From Diospyros lotus (Eukaryota > Streptophyta > Magnoliopsida > Ericales > Ebenaceae), in assembly GCF_014633365.1 (NCBI RefSeq), contig NC_068349.1, positions 11,272,753 through 11,336,752 of the forward strand: a stretch of 64,000 nt of DNA, read 5' to 3'. Both the position numbers and the translations under genes were made by a program. The notes below the pieces were generated by a model that did not search any database, was not told where the DNA came from, and was given only the letters and a program-made list of their open reading frames with translations. The number at the start of each line of letters is the position of its first letter. The first letter of the stretch is position 1. Below, in pieces: positions 1 to 10,640 of the stretch.

Positions 1-589
1 CTCACTCTCGCCCAACATGCCTCTTCGTTGAGTACCCACTGATGCCGAATATGACCCAACAAAATTTGAGCCATATGAAGGCTCGAATCCCAATCATCTT
101 GGACTAATCACCACTTGACAATTAGGGACACAATTAACCTCTCCCAAGGTCACTCATCTCGAGAACCAAGCATAATACCTCACTGAGTTACTAATAACCT
201 TTCTCGGGCAACATAAGAGAAGGGGTCCTAATCACGAAAACGAACATTTCCAACTCAATGACCATCACTTGGGAGAATTATACCACCACTGTTGGGAAGA
301 GATGTCATTCTCAAAAGGAATATCAATAGAATTCTTGAAATAAGGAACATCACAAGCAACAGAATGAGAGAATCTATAACTCTCAAGAAGACTGGTGCAA
401 CCACCAACGCTCGAAAAACAAAGGTTGGATTTTCTCCCAAGCCTAGGAAAAAGAGACCCCGCAGGAGAGGCATATCAAACATCTAATAAAGAAAATAATG
501 CAAATTGAAGAGAAGAAAAAGACGTAGGGAAGGGGCTCAACACAATCCCTCAACTAGACTATAATCAAAAAAAGTCCTACCCAAAAGAT

Positions 590-1140
590 TTAGCATCTTG
601 ACCATCAAGCTTTACAATGGGATTATCGACCTCTTGAACCATATATAGCTCTTTACCTCACATATGTTAGTCCAATCTGCCTCAAATGGTATGTGGTGTT
701 AAGCCTTCCTGGCAACCCTAGAAGAAAATGCTTGATATTGGAACACGAGCTTTCCTAATAGGTCCATCCATTCTTTTGAAGAGCTTAAGGTGAGCTTGCT
801 TGCGCATTTTGTTTTGTTGAGACAAGTGGAAGACCACAATGGCCTTATTCAACATCCAACAGGGGAATAGGAAATTGTTATGGGATTATGTAGCTAGGTT
901 TAATGAAGAAGCCTTTGGGAGTAAAGACTTTAACTAACATATTGTAATGGTCATATTTGTTACTTGCCCGACTCCTTAATTAAGAATTTCTTTACTTGCT
1001 TTTCATTAGTGATGAGGAAGGCATCGCACAAGGAAAGTTAAGTAGGTTGAGAAGGAGGAGGAGGAGAGAAAAATGCCAAAGCAAGAGAACCTCTTGGATC
1101 CTTGCAAGGGAAGAGTACTAGACTAATTGGTTAAGCCAAC
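590..1140 (+). pseudogene. gag remnant of the gypsy element
   Basis: Shifting between frames gives a Tat-like gag segment: a SFEELKVSLLAHFV stretch (about 770-815), followed by a Q-x-GE-type region and a VARFNEEAF-type segment near 890-915. In plant gypsy gag this region forms part of the capsid domain. Stops and frameshifts are dense, so no protein can be made. Confidence 0.6.
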
Positions 1141-1526
1141 TCTCAAAGGAGCTTGATCAGGTATACTCCTTTAATTCCCTAAGAACTAAGATCCTTATGG
1201 TTATCGAGGATATATAAGGAATACCCAAAGAGGACAATCAAGATAAGAGCATTGGCTCACAAGTGGAAACGTCGAGCAAGGAAAGTAGAAGATAAGACGA
1301 AAATTCCCCATTAGTGTTTTACGCTTTGGTTGTATAACCCAATCCTCAGGGAAAACAAAGCAAAAACGTCGAGCAATAGCCATCACAAGCCTTGTGAATC
1401 CTGGAAAAGAGTGAGGTCAAGTGGGACAATAACATTCTTAGATAAGTACCTTTCCTTTCAGTCCAATTTTAATGTCTCGTTGGTGATATCAACAATGGTG
1501 GGAGGATGGACCTTAAGAGAATCCTA

Positions 1527-1785
1527 GTAGACCCAAGAAGCTCCATAGAGATCTTGTATAGAAGGGTATTCCTTAATATGGGGTATAGAATGGAGCAAGT
1601 CAATCTTGGTAAAGTCCTTTTGATCACCTTTAATGAGAGGATCGGGTAAGTTAATGGGACCATAAAGATCTATGTGATATTATGCTTGGGGTCAAGAAAG
1701 ATAACAACAGACTTTGATTTCATTGTAGTCGACGCCCCCTTTACTTATAACATGATCCTTGATAGATGTGGACTGATGACTTTTT
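1527..1785 (+). pseudogene. Protease/linker remnant of the gypsy element
   Basis: The reading gives a VDPRSSIEILY...FLNMGY start and, near 1725-1765, VVDAPFTYNMILDR. This matches the VDGGSSADILF and VVDAPSAYNAILGR signatures found between the aspartic protease and reverse transcriptase of Tat elements. At least one in-frame stop is present, and homology fades just before the Cassandra insertion. Confidence 0.65.
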
Positions 1786-1890
1786 GAGTCACTTTTATAT
1801 CTGTATAAGAGGGTAATGAAATTTCCCACATCCAATGAGATAAGAGAGGTTTGTATAGATTGAAGAATAGTTTGGGAATATTACTTGGCG

Positions 1891-2115
1891 TGTAACATCC
1901 CCCATCGAGCGATAGGAAGGATCGGAACAACTTACCCTGATGGGTCTACATGAACTTCCCAGGGGGTCACCTATTCTTGCGTTTCCCCAGCTCAAGCACG
2001 CTTAACCCCGGTGTTCTTTGCCTGTATTCAGCCCAAAAGGTATCCAACTAGTGTTGTTTCATTCCTTACTTATTCTCGATACATACTAACTTCTATGGGC
2101 TCTTGGGGTATTATA
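1891..2115 (-). repeat. Cassandra LTR (3' LTR on the minus strand)
   Basis: The 225-bp LTR read on the minus strand begins TATAATACCC, a mutated TGTAATACCC, and ends GGATGTTACA. The 5S-like part lies at about 1954-2005, with a box C-like GGTGACCCCCTGGGAAGT and a box A-like GTTAAGCGTGCTTGAGC. The target-site copy TGGCG flanks it at 1886-1890. Confidence 0.9.
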
Positions 2116-2129
2116 TTCTCCCCCCCTTG
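2116..2129 (-). other. Polypurine tract of Cassandra
   Basis: The minus strand reads AAGGGGGGGAGAA directly before the 3' LTR, the position expected for the plus-strand priming site. Confidence 0.8.
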
Positions 2130-2293
2130 AGCACATGACATTCTCGTCATGCGACCTTACAACTGGTCCCAGATCTCCTCTATTTGCATGGCCGATGTGA
2201 GATTCGCCTAAGGTGCTTACACGCACCCCCCTTAGGGACTCAGCGTCCTCGCTGAGGTTTGCCTCACCACCGCGCTCAGAGGCTCGGGGGTCG

Positions 2294-2305
2294 GCTCTGA
2301 TACCA
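2294..2305 (-). other. Primer binding site of Cassandra (initiator Met-tRNA)
   Basis: The minus strand reads TGGTATCAGAGC, the classic 12-nt site complementary to the 3' end of plant initiator Met-tRNA. It lies two bases inside the 5' LTR, where reverse transcription would be primed. Confidence 0.92.
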
Positions 2306-2307
2306 CA

Positions 2308-2532
2308 TGTAACATCCTGCATCGAGCAATATGAAGGATCAGAACAATTTACCTTGATGGGCCTACACGAACTTCTCAGGGGGTCACCCATTCTTGAGCT
2401 TCCCCAATTCAAGCACGCTTAACCCTGGAGTTCTTTGCCTGCATTCAGTCAAAAAAGTATCCTGCTGGTATTGTTTCTTTCCTTACTTATCCTCGATATA
2501 TACTAACTTCTATGGACTGTCTGGGTATTACA
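2308..2532 (-). repeat. Cassandra LTR (5' LTR on the minus strand)
   Basis: This 225-bp LTR reads TGTAATACCC...ATGTTACA on the minus strand. The 5S-like box C segment is at about 2371-2389 and the box A segment at 2409-2423. The second TGGCG target copy follows at 2533-2537. Confidence 0.9.
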
Positions 2533-2929
2533 TGGCGTCACTAGCACCTATAAATGGTGAGGGAGGCTTAGGGGGCGAGTAAAATCTTTCCTCAACCAAC
2601 CCTGAGATCATCGTGCTTGATCATCCCAACTTGGGACCAACAATGACACCCACAGGAGCTACCGGCTACTTATTGGAAAGTTCTAAAAAGCCAAAGATTG
2701 CAGGTTCATGGATGAATTGATAGAAGTTCTCCTATGAGAAGATTGACCTGATCGGACTCTACTAAAATAGACTATTGGTTAGAGAGATTTGTCTAAATTT
2801 GAATACAAATAAAAACTAGTATATTACACAAGCAAGAGACTCACATGGGTTGAGGTTAACTTGAAAACTAGCCTATGCGCTAGTAATATCAACTCAAGAG
2901 TTAAGACCTTATTTTCAACCCCACACCAT

Positions 2930-3520
2930 GATTATCTTGACTAGCCATCCCTTAAAGCAGATCTCGGGAAAACTCGATCTCTTGGGTAGAGTGCTAAAGT
3001 GGTCCATGGAATTAACCAGTTATGACATTGAATATAGACCTAAGTAAGCTATTAAAGAGCATATCTTAGGCAACTTCAGTACTAAGACAACATAGAGCGA
3101 ATCCTAAGAGTCATCAACCAAATATTGGTGGTTCTTAAGGATCGATGAATGCTCAACCTGGGGGGGTAATGGGGTAAGGCTTATCTTGAAAAGTCTAGAG
3201 GGATAAACTTGGCCATACATATTATACTTCGAGTTCAAAACTTCCAATAATGAGGTGGAATATGGGGCCCTCACAATTGATTTTAAATTAGTCAAGCAAT
3301 TGGGAGCGAGATGCTTATAATACATTCTAATTCTAATTTGATTGTTTAACAAGTAACAAGAGAATTCAAAGCCCAAGAAAAGGGAATGACTCAATATTTG
3401 GCATTATTAAAGAATTGATTATGAAGTTCAAAGCTATTAAGATCAAGCATGTTTCCTAACCTCAGAATGCATTGGCAGATGAACTTTCAAGGATTGAGTA
3501 ACTCCTAGGCAATGCTTATC
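2930..3520 (+). pseudogene. RT/RNase H remnant of the gypsy element
   Basis: Translating near 2985-3070 gives GRVLKWSMELTSYDIEYRPK followed by AIKEHILGNF, the tether between reverse transcriptase and RNase H in Tat elements. Near 3225-3290, FKTSNNEVEYGAL matches the RNase H motif TNNEAEYEAL with its catalytic Glu. Stops interrupt all frames. Confidence 0.75.
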
Positions 3521-3959
3521 AAGTCCATGTTGTAGAGGAGCATCGAGGAAGCGTTCGAGCACTTATGCGTTAAAAGCAACCTAGTTAGATGGATTTGATA
3601 ATGGCATATTTGGTCAAAGGGGATCTCTCGAATGATGAGAAGAAGGCTTGAAGCTTGAAAATGCAAGTAACAAAATTTGTCATGATCGGGACTGAGCTCT
3701 ATAAAAAATCATTCACTCATCCACTCTTAAAATGCTTAGGCCTAATCGAAGTCAACTATGACTTGAGGGACATTTATGAGGGGATTTGTGATTGCCATAT
3801 TAGAGCTCGAGCATTGTACTAAAAAGCCATTCGATAAGAATATTTCTAGTCGACAATGAGGGTTGATGCTGAGCAACTTGGCCGAACTTTTAAAAGATGC
3901 TAAAAAAACAATGACTTAACTCATGTGCCAACCACGACCATTTCTTACTTGGTTGTACC

Positions 3960-4815
3960 TTACCCATTCACACAATAAGGAGTAGATATCTTTGGGTCAT
4001 TCCTTTTGGCAATAGGGTAAAACAAATATATCATTGTTGTCATCGACCATTTTATAAATTAGGTAGAAGTTAAGCCTCTCGCCCTCATTTTGGCTTAGAA
4101 GATTCAATTGTTCCTTTGGAAACACATAATCTGTAGAGTTGGGATTCATTGAGTCTTCATATCGGACAATGAAACCCAATTTAAAGACTGAACAACCTAA
4201 ACTTGGTGTGAGGATTTAAAGATGCAACATCACTTCACCTTAGTAGTGCATCCTCGAGCTAATGGCCAAGTCGAGTTAGCTAATCATATCTTGATATAAA
4301 GGCTCAAGGCTTGGTTAAAAAGGCCTGATGGAAGTTGGTAGAGGAACTATTGAGGATCTTTTGGTCCTATAAGACAATGGCTTAAACTTCCACTAAAGAT
4401 ACACCATTTGCCATGTGTTATGGATATGAGGTAGTCATTCTATTGGAGATTGGGTTCCCAAGTTTTAGGGTGCAAGATTTCAGGGCTAGAGCAAATGATG
4501 AGGCATTTCAAGCTGGTTTAGATATACTAGAAAAGCATCGAAAATACACTTAGGTCAGCCAAAAAACATATAATCAGAAGATAACTAAATATTATAGTTG
4601 AAGGGTGAACTCTAGGTATTTCCTTCTTGGGTATTTAATTTTGTGTCGATCCAGTGTTAACTATTCTCGAGACTTTAGTAAGCTGGTCCTAAATAGGGAA
4701 GGGCCTTACTAAGTCATTGAGGTATTAAGCCCAAGTGCATATTGATTGGAAGATCTCTAAGGCGAGCCTATATTGAGGACTTTGAATAAACATAATCTTA
4801 AAAAGTTATATCAAT
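3960..4815 (+). pseudogene. Integrase remnant of the gypsy element
   Basis: The DDE integrase core is legible: GVDIFGSFLLAIG (first Asp, near 3980), ISDNETQFKD (second Asp, near 4160) and HPRANGQVELANH (third acidic residue, near 4245-4280). The C-terminal GPY-like segment and LEDL...LKKLYQ end follow at about 4690-4815. In-frame stops occur throughout. Confidence 0.85.
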
Positions 4816-4870
4816 AATTGAGAAGAAGACCATTCCACTTGAGAAGCCCTTAATCAATAAAAGATGTTCA

Positions 4871-5207
4871 TTGGATTTACATCATTCTTGTTGGCCCCAG
4901 CAATAAGGCAACCCAATAAAGAGGTGAATTGAGTTTTTGAAAAGATTTGTTTTTCTTTCTAATAGTAGTGTAGCTTATGTATGTAATGAGTAAACTACAA
5001 AAGTGAAAATCTCGAGTATAAACAATCAAGAATTTAAAATTGAGAAAGTGGTGAAATGAGTTTCAAAAATTATTACGAGATTAAAGTATGTAGTAAAGAT
5101 AAATAAAAATGAAAACAACAAACAAGGTAGATGACCGCACTCCTACCCTGCAATTAAAACACAAAACAAAACACAATAAAAATTTTATATATTTTTTTTT
5201 ATTTAGG
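4871..5207. other. AT-rich stretch, nothing recognised
   Basis: No ORF, RNA gene or complete element is seen. It probably belongs to the non-coding 3' region of the gypsy element. Confidence 0.4.
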
Positions 5208-5980
5208 TGAGAGGTTTATACTCGTCAGTGTACGAGTGCAGTTGTAGTCCAAACTTAAATTTATATTTTCTAGATGAATCCAGGTCGTCCACTGAGAGAT
5301 TTATTTATGGCAAAAGAAAAAGAATGTCACACACACGCACACGCATTTGGACAAATTGGTAATAAGGTTTTTTTATGAGTTTTTTTTAGACAACAGATAC
5401 TAGAAAATAAAGTAAGGCAGAAATTGAAATAAACATTAAACGTAAAAATATGAATTTGGATAGTGCTTGAGTTAAGACAATTTCAGTACCAACCCGTTGA
5501 TTCCCAAATTTTAGCATAAAAAATTAGCAACATTAATTTAATTTCAGATATGAGGGTTTGTTATTAAATGCAATTAGAGATGATGATAGTTCTAGGTTAA
5601 GCAATCCCCATACATGATATGCGAGATTCTAATTTAAGCAACCACCATAAATCCAATTGCAATTAATACACAAAATAACTAAATTAATCATCTGGGTTTA
5701 GGTATGATAGCGTTTCCAGTTCTAATAATTCTCATATATGGCATGAAAGCTCTAAGTTAGGCTTACCCTCCAATCCAAACCTAGTGAGTTTTTAATAATT
5801 AATACACACTCATACTGAAATTTAAATTAATGTTATTTATTTAAAGCGCAGCTTTCTTTGGGAATCATTGGCATTGGACACTGTCCTTGCCTTAACCCAA
5901 GATTAGATTTAACTACTCATTTTTATTTGAAAGTTAATTGACAGAAATTTAAATGACGTAATTTAAATAACAGAATTTAA

Positions 5981-6172
5981 ATGACAAGAAATTTAAAGGC
6001 ATAAACTAACCGGCCATTTAGGCCGTGGATAATTAAATGACAAGAATTAAAATTGCAGAAATTTAAAGGCATAAACTAACCGGCCATTTAGGCGGTGGAT
6101 AATTAAATGACAAGAATTAAAATTGCAGAAATTTAAAGGCACAAATTAACCGGCCATTTAGGCGATGAATAA
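5981..6172. repeat. 70-bp tandem repeat, about 2.7 copies
   Basis: Units starting ATTTAAAGGC recur at 5991, 6061 and 6131, exactly 70 bp apart. Each contains AACCGGCCATTTAGGC. The array lies inside repeat copy A. Confidence 0.85.
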
Positions 6173-6440
6173 TAAAGTAATAATAAATGACATAATAATT
6201 TAAAAGAAGAAAGAAAAAAAGTAAGATTATAAGAGAAAGTACTAAAGAAAATGAGAAAGAACAAGAACAATTCTCAAAGAGAGAATTATAAGGAAACAAC
6301 TAAACTTTTATTTAAGAATAATAATCACACTTACAAATGCAATCAAGTGAGCTATTTATAGGCCACAAGATGCAATACAAACCACACAATTTCAATTATT
6401 CAATTAGACATAATTATATCTAATGGGTACTCACACACTT

Positions 6441-6600
6441 AAAGTTAAATGGATTTTAGCTATAATACACACCTAATATTAAATGGATTTTAGCTAAAAT
6501 ACATACCTAATAAAGTACTCATAAAGTTAAATAGATTTTAGCTATAATATCCACCTAATAGTTAAATGGATTTTAGCTAAAAAACACACCTAATAAAGCT
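6441..6600. repeat. Short tandem repeat, four imperfect copies
   Basis: Four imperfect copies of a roughly 35-45 bp unit built on TTAAATGGATTTTAGCTA and ACACACCTAATA lie in repeat copy A. Confidence 0.7.
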
Positions 6601-7287
6601 CTCACATAAAAAATAAAAATAGATTTCTATAAATTGATTTTTTAATCTTCATTAGGATTAAAAATAATCCTTGGGCTTTCTCCAAATAATATCTTCCATG
6701 GGTTGCTCAAATTGGGCCTTAATTCTTCATGGGCTTGAATTCTTCATGGACTTTAATTTTTCATGGGTTTGATTTCTTCATAGGTTTGATTTCTTCATGG
6801 ATTTGAATTCTTCATGCCTAAAAAAAATAAAAATAATTTAATGTTATTAATAAATTATATATTATATATATGTATTACACATGGCACATATATATATATT
6901 AGATTATATTATATATATATTACATACATGCATATAATGATATATATGTATTATATATAATTTTATATATTATTATTATTTACTTTAGAACTTCATTTCA
7001 TTCATCTTTCAATTTAAACTTGCATATAACCATAAAATATATATTAATATCTAATTTAAACCATTTTTAAGATCAAAAGAATGGTATAATTATAACAAAT
7101 TTTTTATAAAATTAACCACTAATCAGTAGACACAATATTTATAGTGGTTCATCAACTTGTCTACGTCTATTACCCTAACTCCTCATAAAGGATTCTCAAA
7201 TCTACGGTCGAAGTGTTTTTTGAAAAGACAAGTATTATCCTCTATATAATCATTTTTCAGTGATCTTGTGTTTTTTACACAAGCTCA

Positions 7288-8585
7288 AACACTAAGGTTG
7301 TTTTCTCTTTTGTATTTTAATTTTTAGTTTTGTATTTTGAATATCTGTTTTGAGATTTTCGAAAACATGTTTTTTTTTATTATTCTGAAAAACTGTTTTT
7401 TGAAATAGAAAATTAGAAAACACGTTTATTTTGGAATTTTGAAAAAAAAATATTTCATAATATTTTATTTAATAAATTTGATTATTAAATAATAAAATTA
7501 ACTATTTTTAAAGAAATTCTATTATTAAAATAAAATAATAAATTTGATTAATGAATTATTGATATTTGAGCGATAATTTATATTAAATATTATTATACAT
7601 AATATGTGTAATACATTTAATAATATACTATATGTTATCTTACATTTTTAATTATACTATAGATACACTATATTTTTAAAATTTTAAATAAATATATAAT
7701 TTTATTTTCAAAATTTAAGAATAATTTTTTTCCTTTTTATTTTTATTTTTATTTTTCTTCTTTTTTTCTCTCTGGTGCCATGCATCTTTTCCATTGCCGA
7801 CGACCACCACCGATTGGAGATTCACACGATCAAAGTCTACCATTAGAAACTCATATTCACAAAAATGAGTTAAATTTAAAGGCAAGATTTTCATAGATTT
7901 GATTTTTAATTTTCGATTAAAATTGAAAAACGCATTGTCAGTCGTCACCGGCTATCGTGGCTGGTGGTTTCCAATGATCAAAGGCAACCATCCAACACTC
8001 TAATCTCCATCGACTAATATACCAAAAAATTAGCAACATTCAATGGCAAAATCTCCTCCATAGATCGAAGCTTAAATTTTCAGCTAAACGCACACCCACA
8101 TAAATGCACTGGCAATCGCCACCAGCCACGAGGGTCGGTGGTTTCTAGCGATCAAATCCAACCACTCGACATCCTTATCCACATCGACCAATATACTCAA
8201 AACTCAACAAGAGAATGAATATAAGATTGGAGAAAAGGGACAAAATCAGTGGTCGGGCAAACGGCGGGGGGCGATCGACGGCGGCTCGCAATGGTAGCGG
8301 GCTCAGTCAACGACCAAGCCTTGAGAAGGAAGGGAAGATAAGAGAAATGATAGAAGATACGAGGGAAAGAAATGAGAAATCTGTGTGCGAGATTGGGAGG
8401 GGTGAGTGTTTTTCGTGTTTTGATGTTTTCAGCCTATTTTGGCTAAGAAAACCCTTTTTGGGGTTTCCTTTACAAAAAAATTTCTTGTTTTTGAAAATAG
8501 CAAAGTAAACACGTTTTCAGTGTTTTGAAAAATTAAAAACTTAAAATGAGATGAAAACAGCAAAGAGAACGCAGTCTAACCTTAT
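7288..8585. mobile_element. Putative non-autonomous Mutator-like element
   Basis: The left end (AAGGTTGTTTTCTCTTT...) and the reverse complement of the right end (AAGGTTAGACTGCGTTCTCTTTGCTG...) are similar imperfect terminal inverted repeats. Both lead into T/A-rich stretches with GAAAACATGTTT- or AAAACGTGTTT-type motifs. The middle (about 7800-8170) holds two diverged ~180-bp units, both containing a CACCGGC/CACCAGC plus GGTGGTTTC segment. No transposase is present. The exact ends and a 9-bp target duplication could not be established, so the class is tentative. Confidence 0.4.
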
Positions 8586-9239
8586 TTATTCTTTTTGATA
8601 GGGCCAAGTAATAACTTTTACAGTGCTTTTTAATGGGCTGAAGCAATAACTCACATGTAATACCTTTTCAAGACTAAAGCGATAATCTTACAAGATAGGG
8701 AGTGAAATACAAATAGAGAGAAAAAACTCTTAGCACTAGGGTTCCGTAAAAAATAGGCTCAACACAAATAGGAGACAAAAATGAATAAAATTAAAGAACT
8801 CTCTCCGTGGATGAGAAAAATGAGAAGAATAAGGATCAGTTAGGCTCTTGTTCTTTTTTAACTCTGTTCTTGCTCTCTTGTTCTTCTTCTCATTGTCATT
8901 TTTGTGCTCTAATGTGGATATATATATAAGGAAACCTTTTTAGCACTTTAGAACTCTGTTCAACAATAATAACTTTTTTTCATGTAAATGATTAGATAAA
9001 ACATTCTACTTACAGATAAAACATATTAGAGTTTGTAATCTCTATAACAACTCTTTTTCATGTAGATGATTAGATAAAACATTCTACTTATAGGTAAAAC
9101 ATATTAGAGCTTGTAATGTCCAAGAAATCAAATGTATATTAAAAGAAATGTAATAGAGATTCAAACTAGGAGAATTACATGTTTCATATTGTATTAAATG
9201 CGACCATAATTATAAATTTCAAATTTTAAGTTTCGCAGG
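8586..9239. other. Non-coding AT-rich region with an ~83-bp duplication
   Basis: A segment containing CATGTAAATGATTAGATAAA and ACATATTAGAG(T/C)TTGTAAT occurs twice in tandem at about 8965-9120. No gene is seen. Confidence 0.6.
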
Positions 9240-10190
9240 CCATATTACTCAAGTAATGTATGAGTGTTATTCGAGTAATATCTTGAACACATTTTAAATT
9301 CTTTTTAGGTAACTCGAGTAATAAATAATTATTACTTAACTAATTTTTTGAAACTGTTTCTCTACAAGTCACTCGAGTAATAAATACTTGTTACTCATCT
9401 AATTCTATAAGGCTCTCTGTTTCTCTACAAGTTATTCAAGTAATGTAAATCATTACTCGACTAAAACTCATAAACTCTTAGTTTCTTTACAGATTACTCG
9501 AGTAATGTTCAGAATTGCTCAACTAATATTACATATTACTCAACTAATATTGTATGTTACTCGAGTAATGTAAAGAATTACTCAATTAATACTGCATGTT
9601 ACTCTAGTAATGTAAAATATTATTCAACCAACTTTTTTCTTGATGCTTTATAACTTTAATTTCTTAATGCAAGTACTCAACTAATAAACTTTGATACTCG
9701 AGTAATGTCCTCAAATGAAGGCAAAGTTAGATTTTCATAGACAATACCCGATTAACATATGATTCATAGTTTGATTATCAATTAAGTTTTTAACGTTCTT
9801 GATTTATTAGTAAAATACTAAAGTAATACACTTCAATACTTGAGTAAAACTTTGTCTTTCCAAGATGTGTCTTAGACTTCGTCTAAGTTACTCGAGTGAT
9901 ATATTTTAACTTGGGAAAATACTCAAGTAGTATTTCCTAGAGTCTTGATACTCGATTACATAATCATTTTCTTTTGAGTATTACTCAAATTCTTATTAAG
10001 CTACGAAAATAAAAAAAGTCAATCCTTGAGAGTTTATTTCAGAACCTTTAGATTTGTTTTGTTGAGCACTAACACTCCATTCTAGTTTTTAATCCTTATG
10101 ATTCAGTGAGATTACTTGAGTAATAATATTTGATACTCGAGTAAGGAGTTAAGATCAAGTTTAATATATATTACTCGATTGATACATGTT
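9240..10190. repeat. Array of ACTCGAGTAAT-type palindromic motifs
   Basis: Over about 950 bp the palindrome TACTCGAGTA and near variants (ACTCAAGTAAT, ATTCGAGTAAT, ACTCAACTAAT, ACTCGATT) occur some 25 times at irregular spacing. Intact copies lie for example near 9310, 9365, 9485, 9557, 9697, 9888 and 10135. A related form with AACTAAT instead of GAGTAAT alternates with it around 9510-9590. No ORF accompanies the array. Its function is unknown; it probably lies in a retrotransposon non-coding region. Confidence 0.8.
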
Positions 10191-10387
10191 CGAACACTTA
10201 GGATTTCATCTCAAATCATTCACACATGTCTCGAAACATGTTCTATTACTTTCTAATTGTCATAAACCATGTTTTGTTAGGTAACCCTTGAGATTTTATT
10301 TAAACACTTATATCAAGTTTTGTTAAGTATCAAAATCAATCCAATAAGAGGTTGTGTAATGGAGTCAACAATTCTTACGAAGCACTA

Positions 10388-10640
10388 AAGGCAAGAAAGG
10401 GATCGCCTTGCTTGTAATGTAAGTCCCTAAGCCCTCATGCTTGGGACGTTAAAGATGAGAAGTGGATCGCCCTACTCTCAACCTAAGTCTTAAACTCTCA
10501 TACTCGAGACTTCAAAAACAAGAAGGGGACCACCCCATTTGCAACCTAAGTTGCAAGCCTTTGTGCTTAGGATGTTAAAGACGAAAATGAGACCACCCTA
10601 CTTGAGCTCCTCAACCCATTAAGCTCGAGGCAAGTATCAA
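10388..10640. repeat. 63-bp tandem repeat, four diverged copies
   Basis: The anchor GA(T/C)C(G/A)CC recurs at about 10401, 10464, 10528 and 10591. Each unit includes a 'TAAGTC...CTTGGGAC' or similar segment and a GTTAAAGA-type segment. Such degenerate repeats are common in the non-coding region between pol and the 3' LTR of Tat elements, which supports linking this stretch with the gypsy element at 1-4870. Confidence 0.7.

Larger units (their letters stand above)
1891..2532 (-). mobile_element. Cassandra-type TRIM retrotransposon, complete
   Basis: This is a 642-bp terminal-repeat retrotransposon in miniature, on the minus strand. It has two 225-bp LTRs, a 192-bp non-coding middle, a primer binding site complementary to initiator Met-tRNA, a polypurine tract, and a 5-bp target duplication TGGCG on both sides (1886-1890 and 2533-2537). 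Both LTRs contain a 5S-rRNA-like segment, which defines Cassandra. The element encodes no protein and must be moved by another element's enzymes. By-eye alignment gives about 33 differences over 225 bp between the LTRs, so the insertion is old. It sits inside the gypsy remnant, giving the order of insertion. Confidence 0.93.
1..4870 (+). mobile_element. Decayed Ty3/gypsy retrotransposon, Tat-type
   Basis: The internal region of an LTR retrotransposon reads on the + strand in the order gag, protease, (mostly missing) reverse transcriptase, RNase H and integrase, interrupted by many stops and frameshifts. Family-level matches seen by eye are a gag segment near 780-900, a protease/linker segment near 1527-1780 ending in VDAPFTYNMIL, an RNase H segment near 3230-3400 (TSNNEVEYGAL) and integrase near 3970-4300. 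The pol C-terminus near 4690-4810 resembles the GPY...LEDL...LKRYY ending of the Tat lineage. Most of the reverse transcriptase expected between about 1800 and 2930 is absent, and a Cassandra element sits at 1891-2532. No 5' LTR is visible, so the element probably starts upstream of the window. Clade assignment is inference. Confidence 0.8.
5208..7131. repeat. Dispersed repeat, copy A
   Basis: This non-coding repeat has a second copy at 35335-37206. The copies share a stem-loop header with inverted ACTCGT/ACGAGT arms around CAGTGT, then a 'CCAGGTCG...CACTG' block, a 'TACCAA' block, 'CATATATGGCATGAAAGCTCTAAG'-type blocks (only partly conserved), and the end ACCACTAATCA. Ends of the TG...CA type and a length near 1.9 kb are compatible with an LTR or a non-autonomous LTR element, but no target-site duplication was found. 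The class is undetermined. Confidence 0.55.

Noticed and set aside
2086..2412. A 108-codon minus-strand ORF over Cassandra
   Set aside because: Cassandra is non-coding; the ORF crosses LTR, polypurine tract and primer site.
1936..2423. 5S rRNA genes
   Set aside because: Only the promoter-like box A to box C part of 5S is matched, twice, inside Cassandra LTRs, with many substitutions. These are retroelement parts and not rRNA genes.
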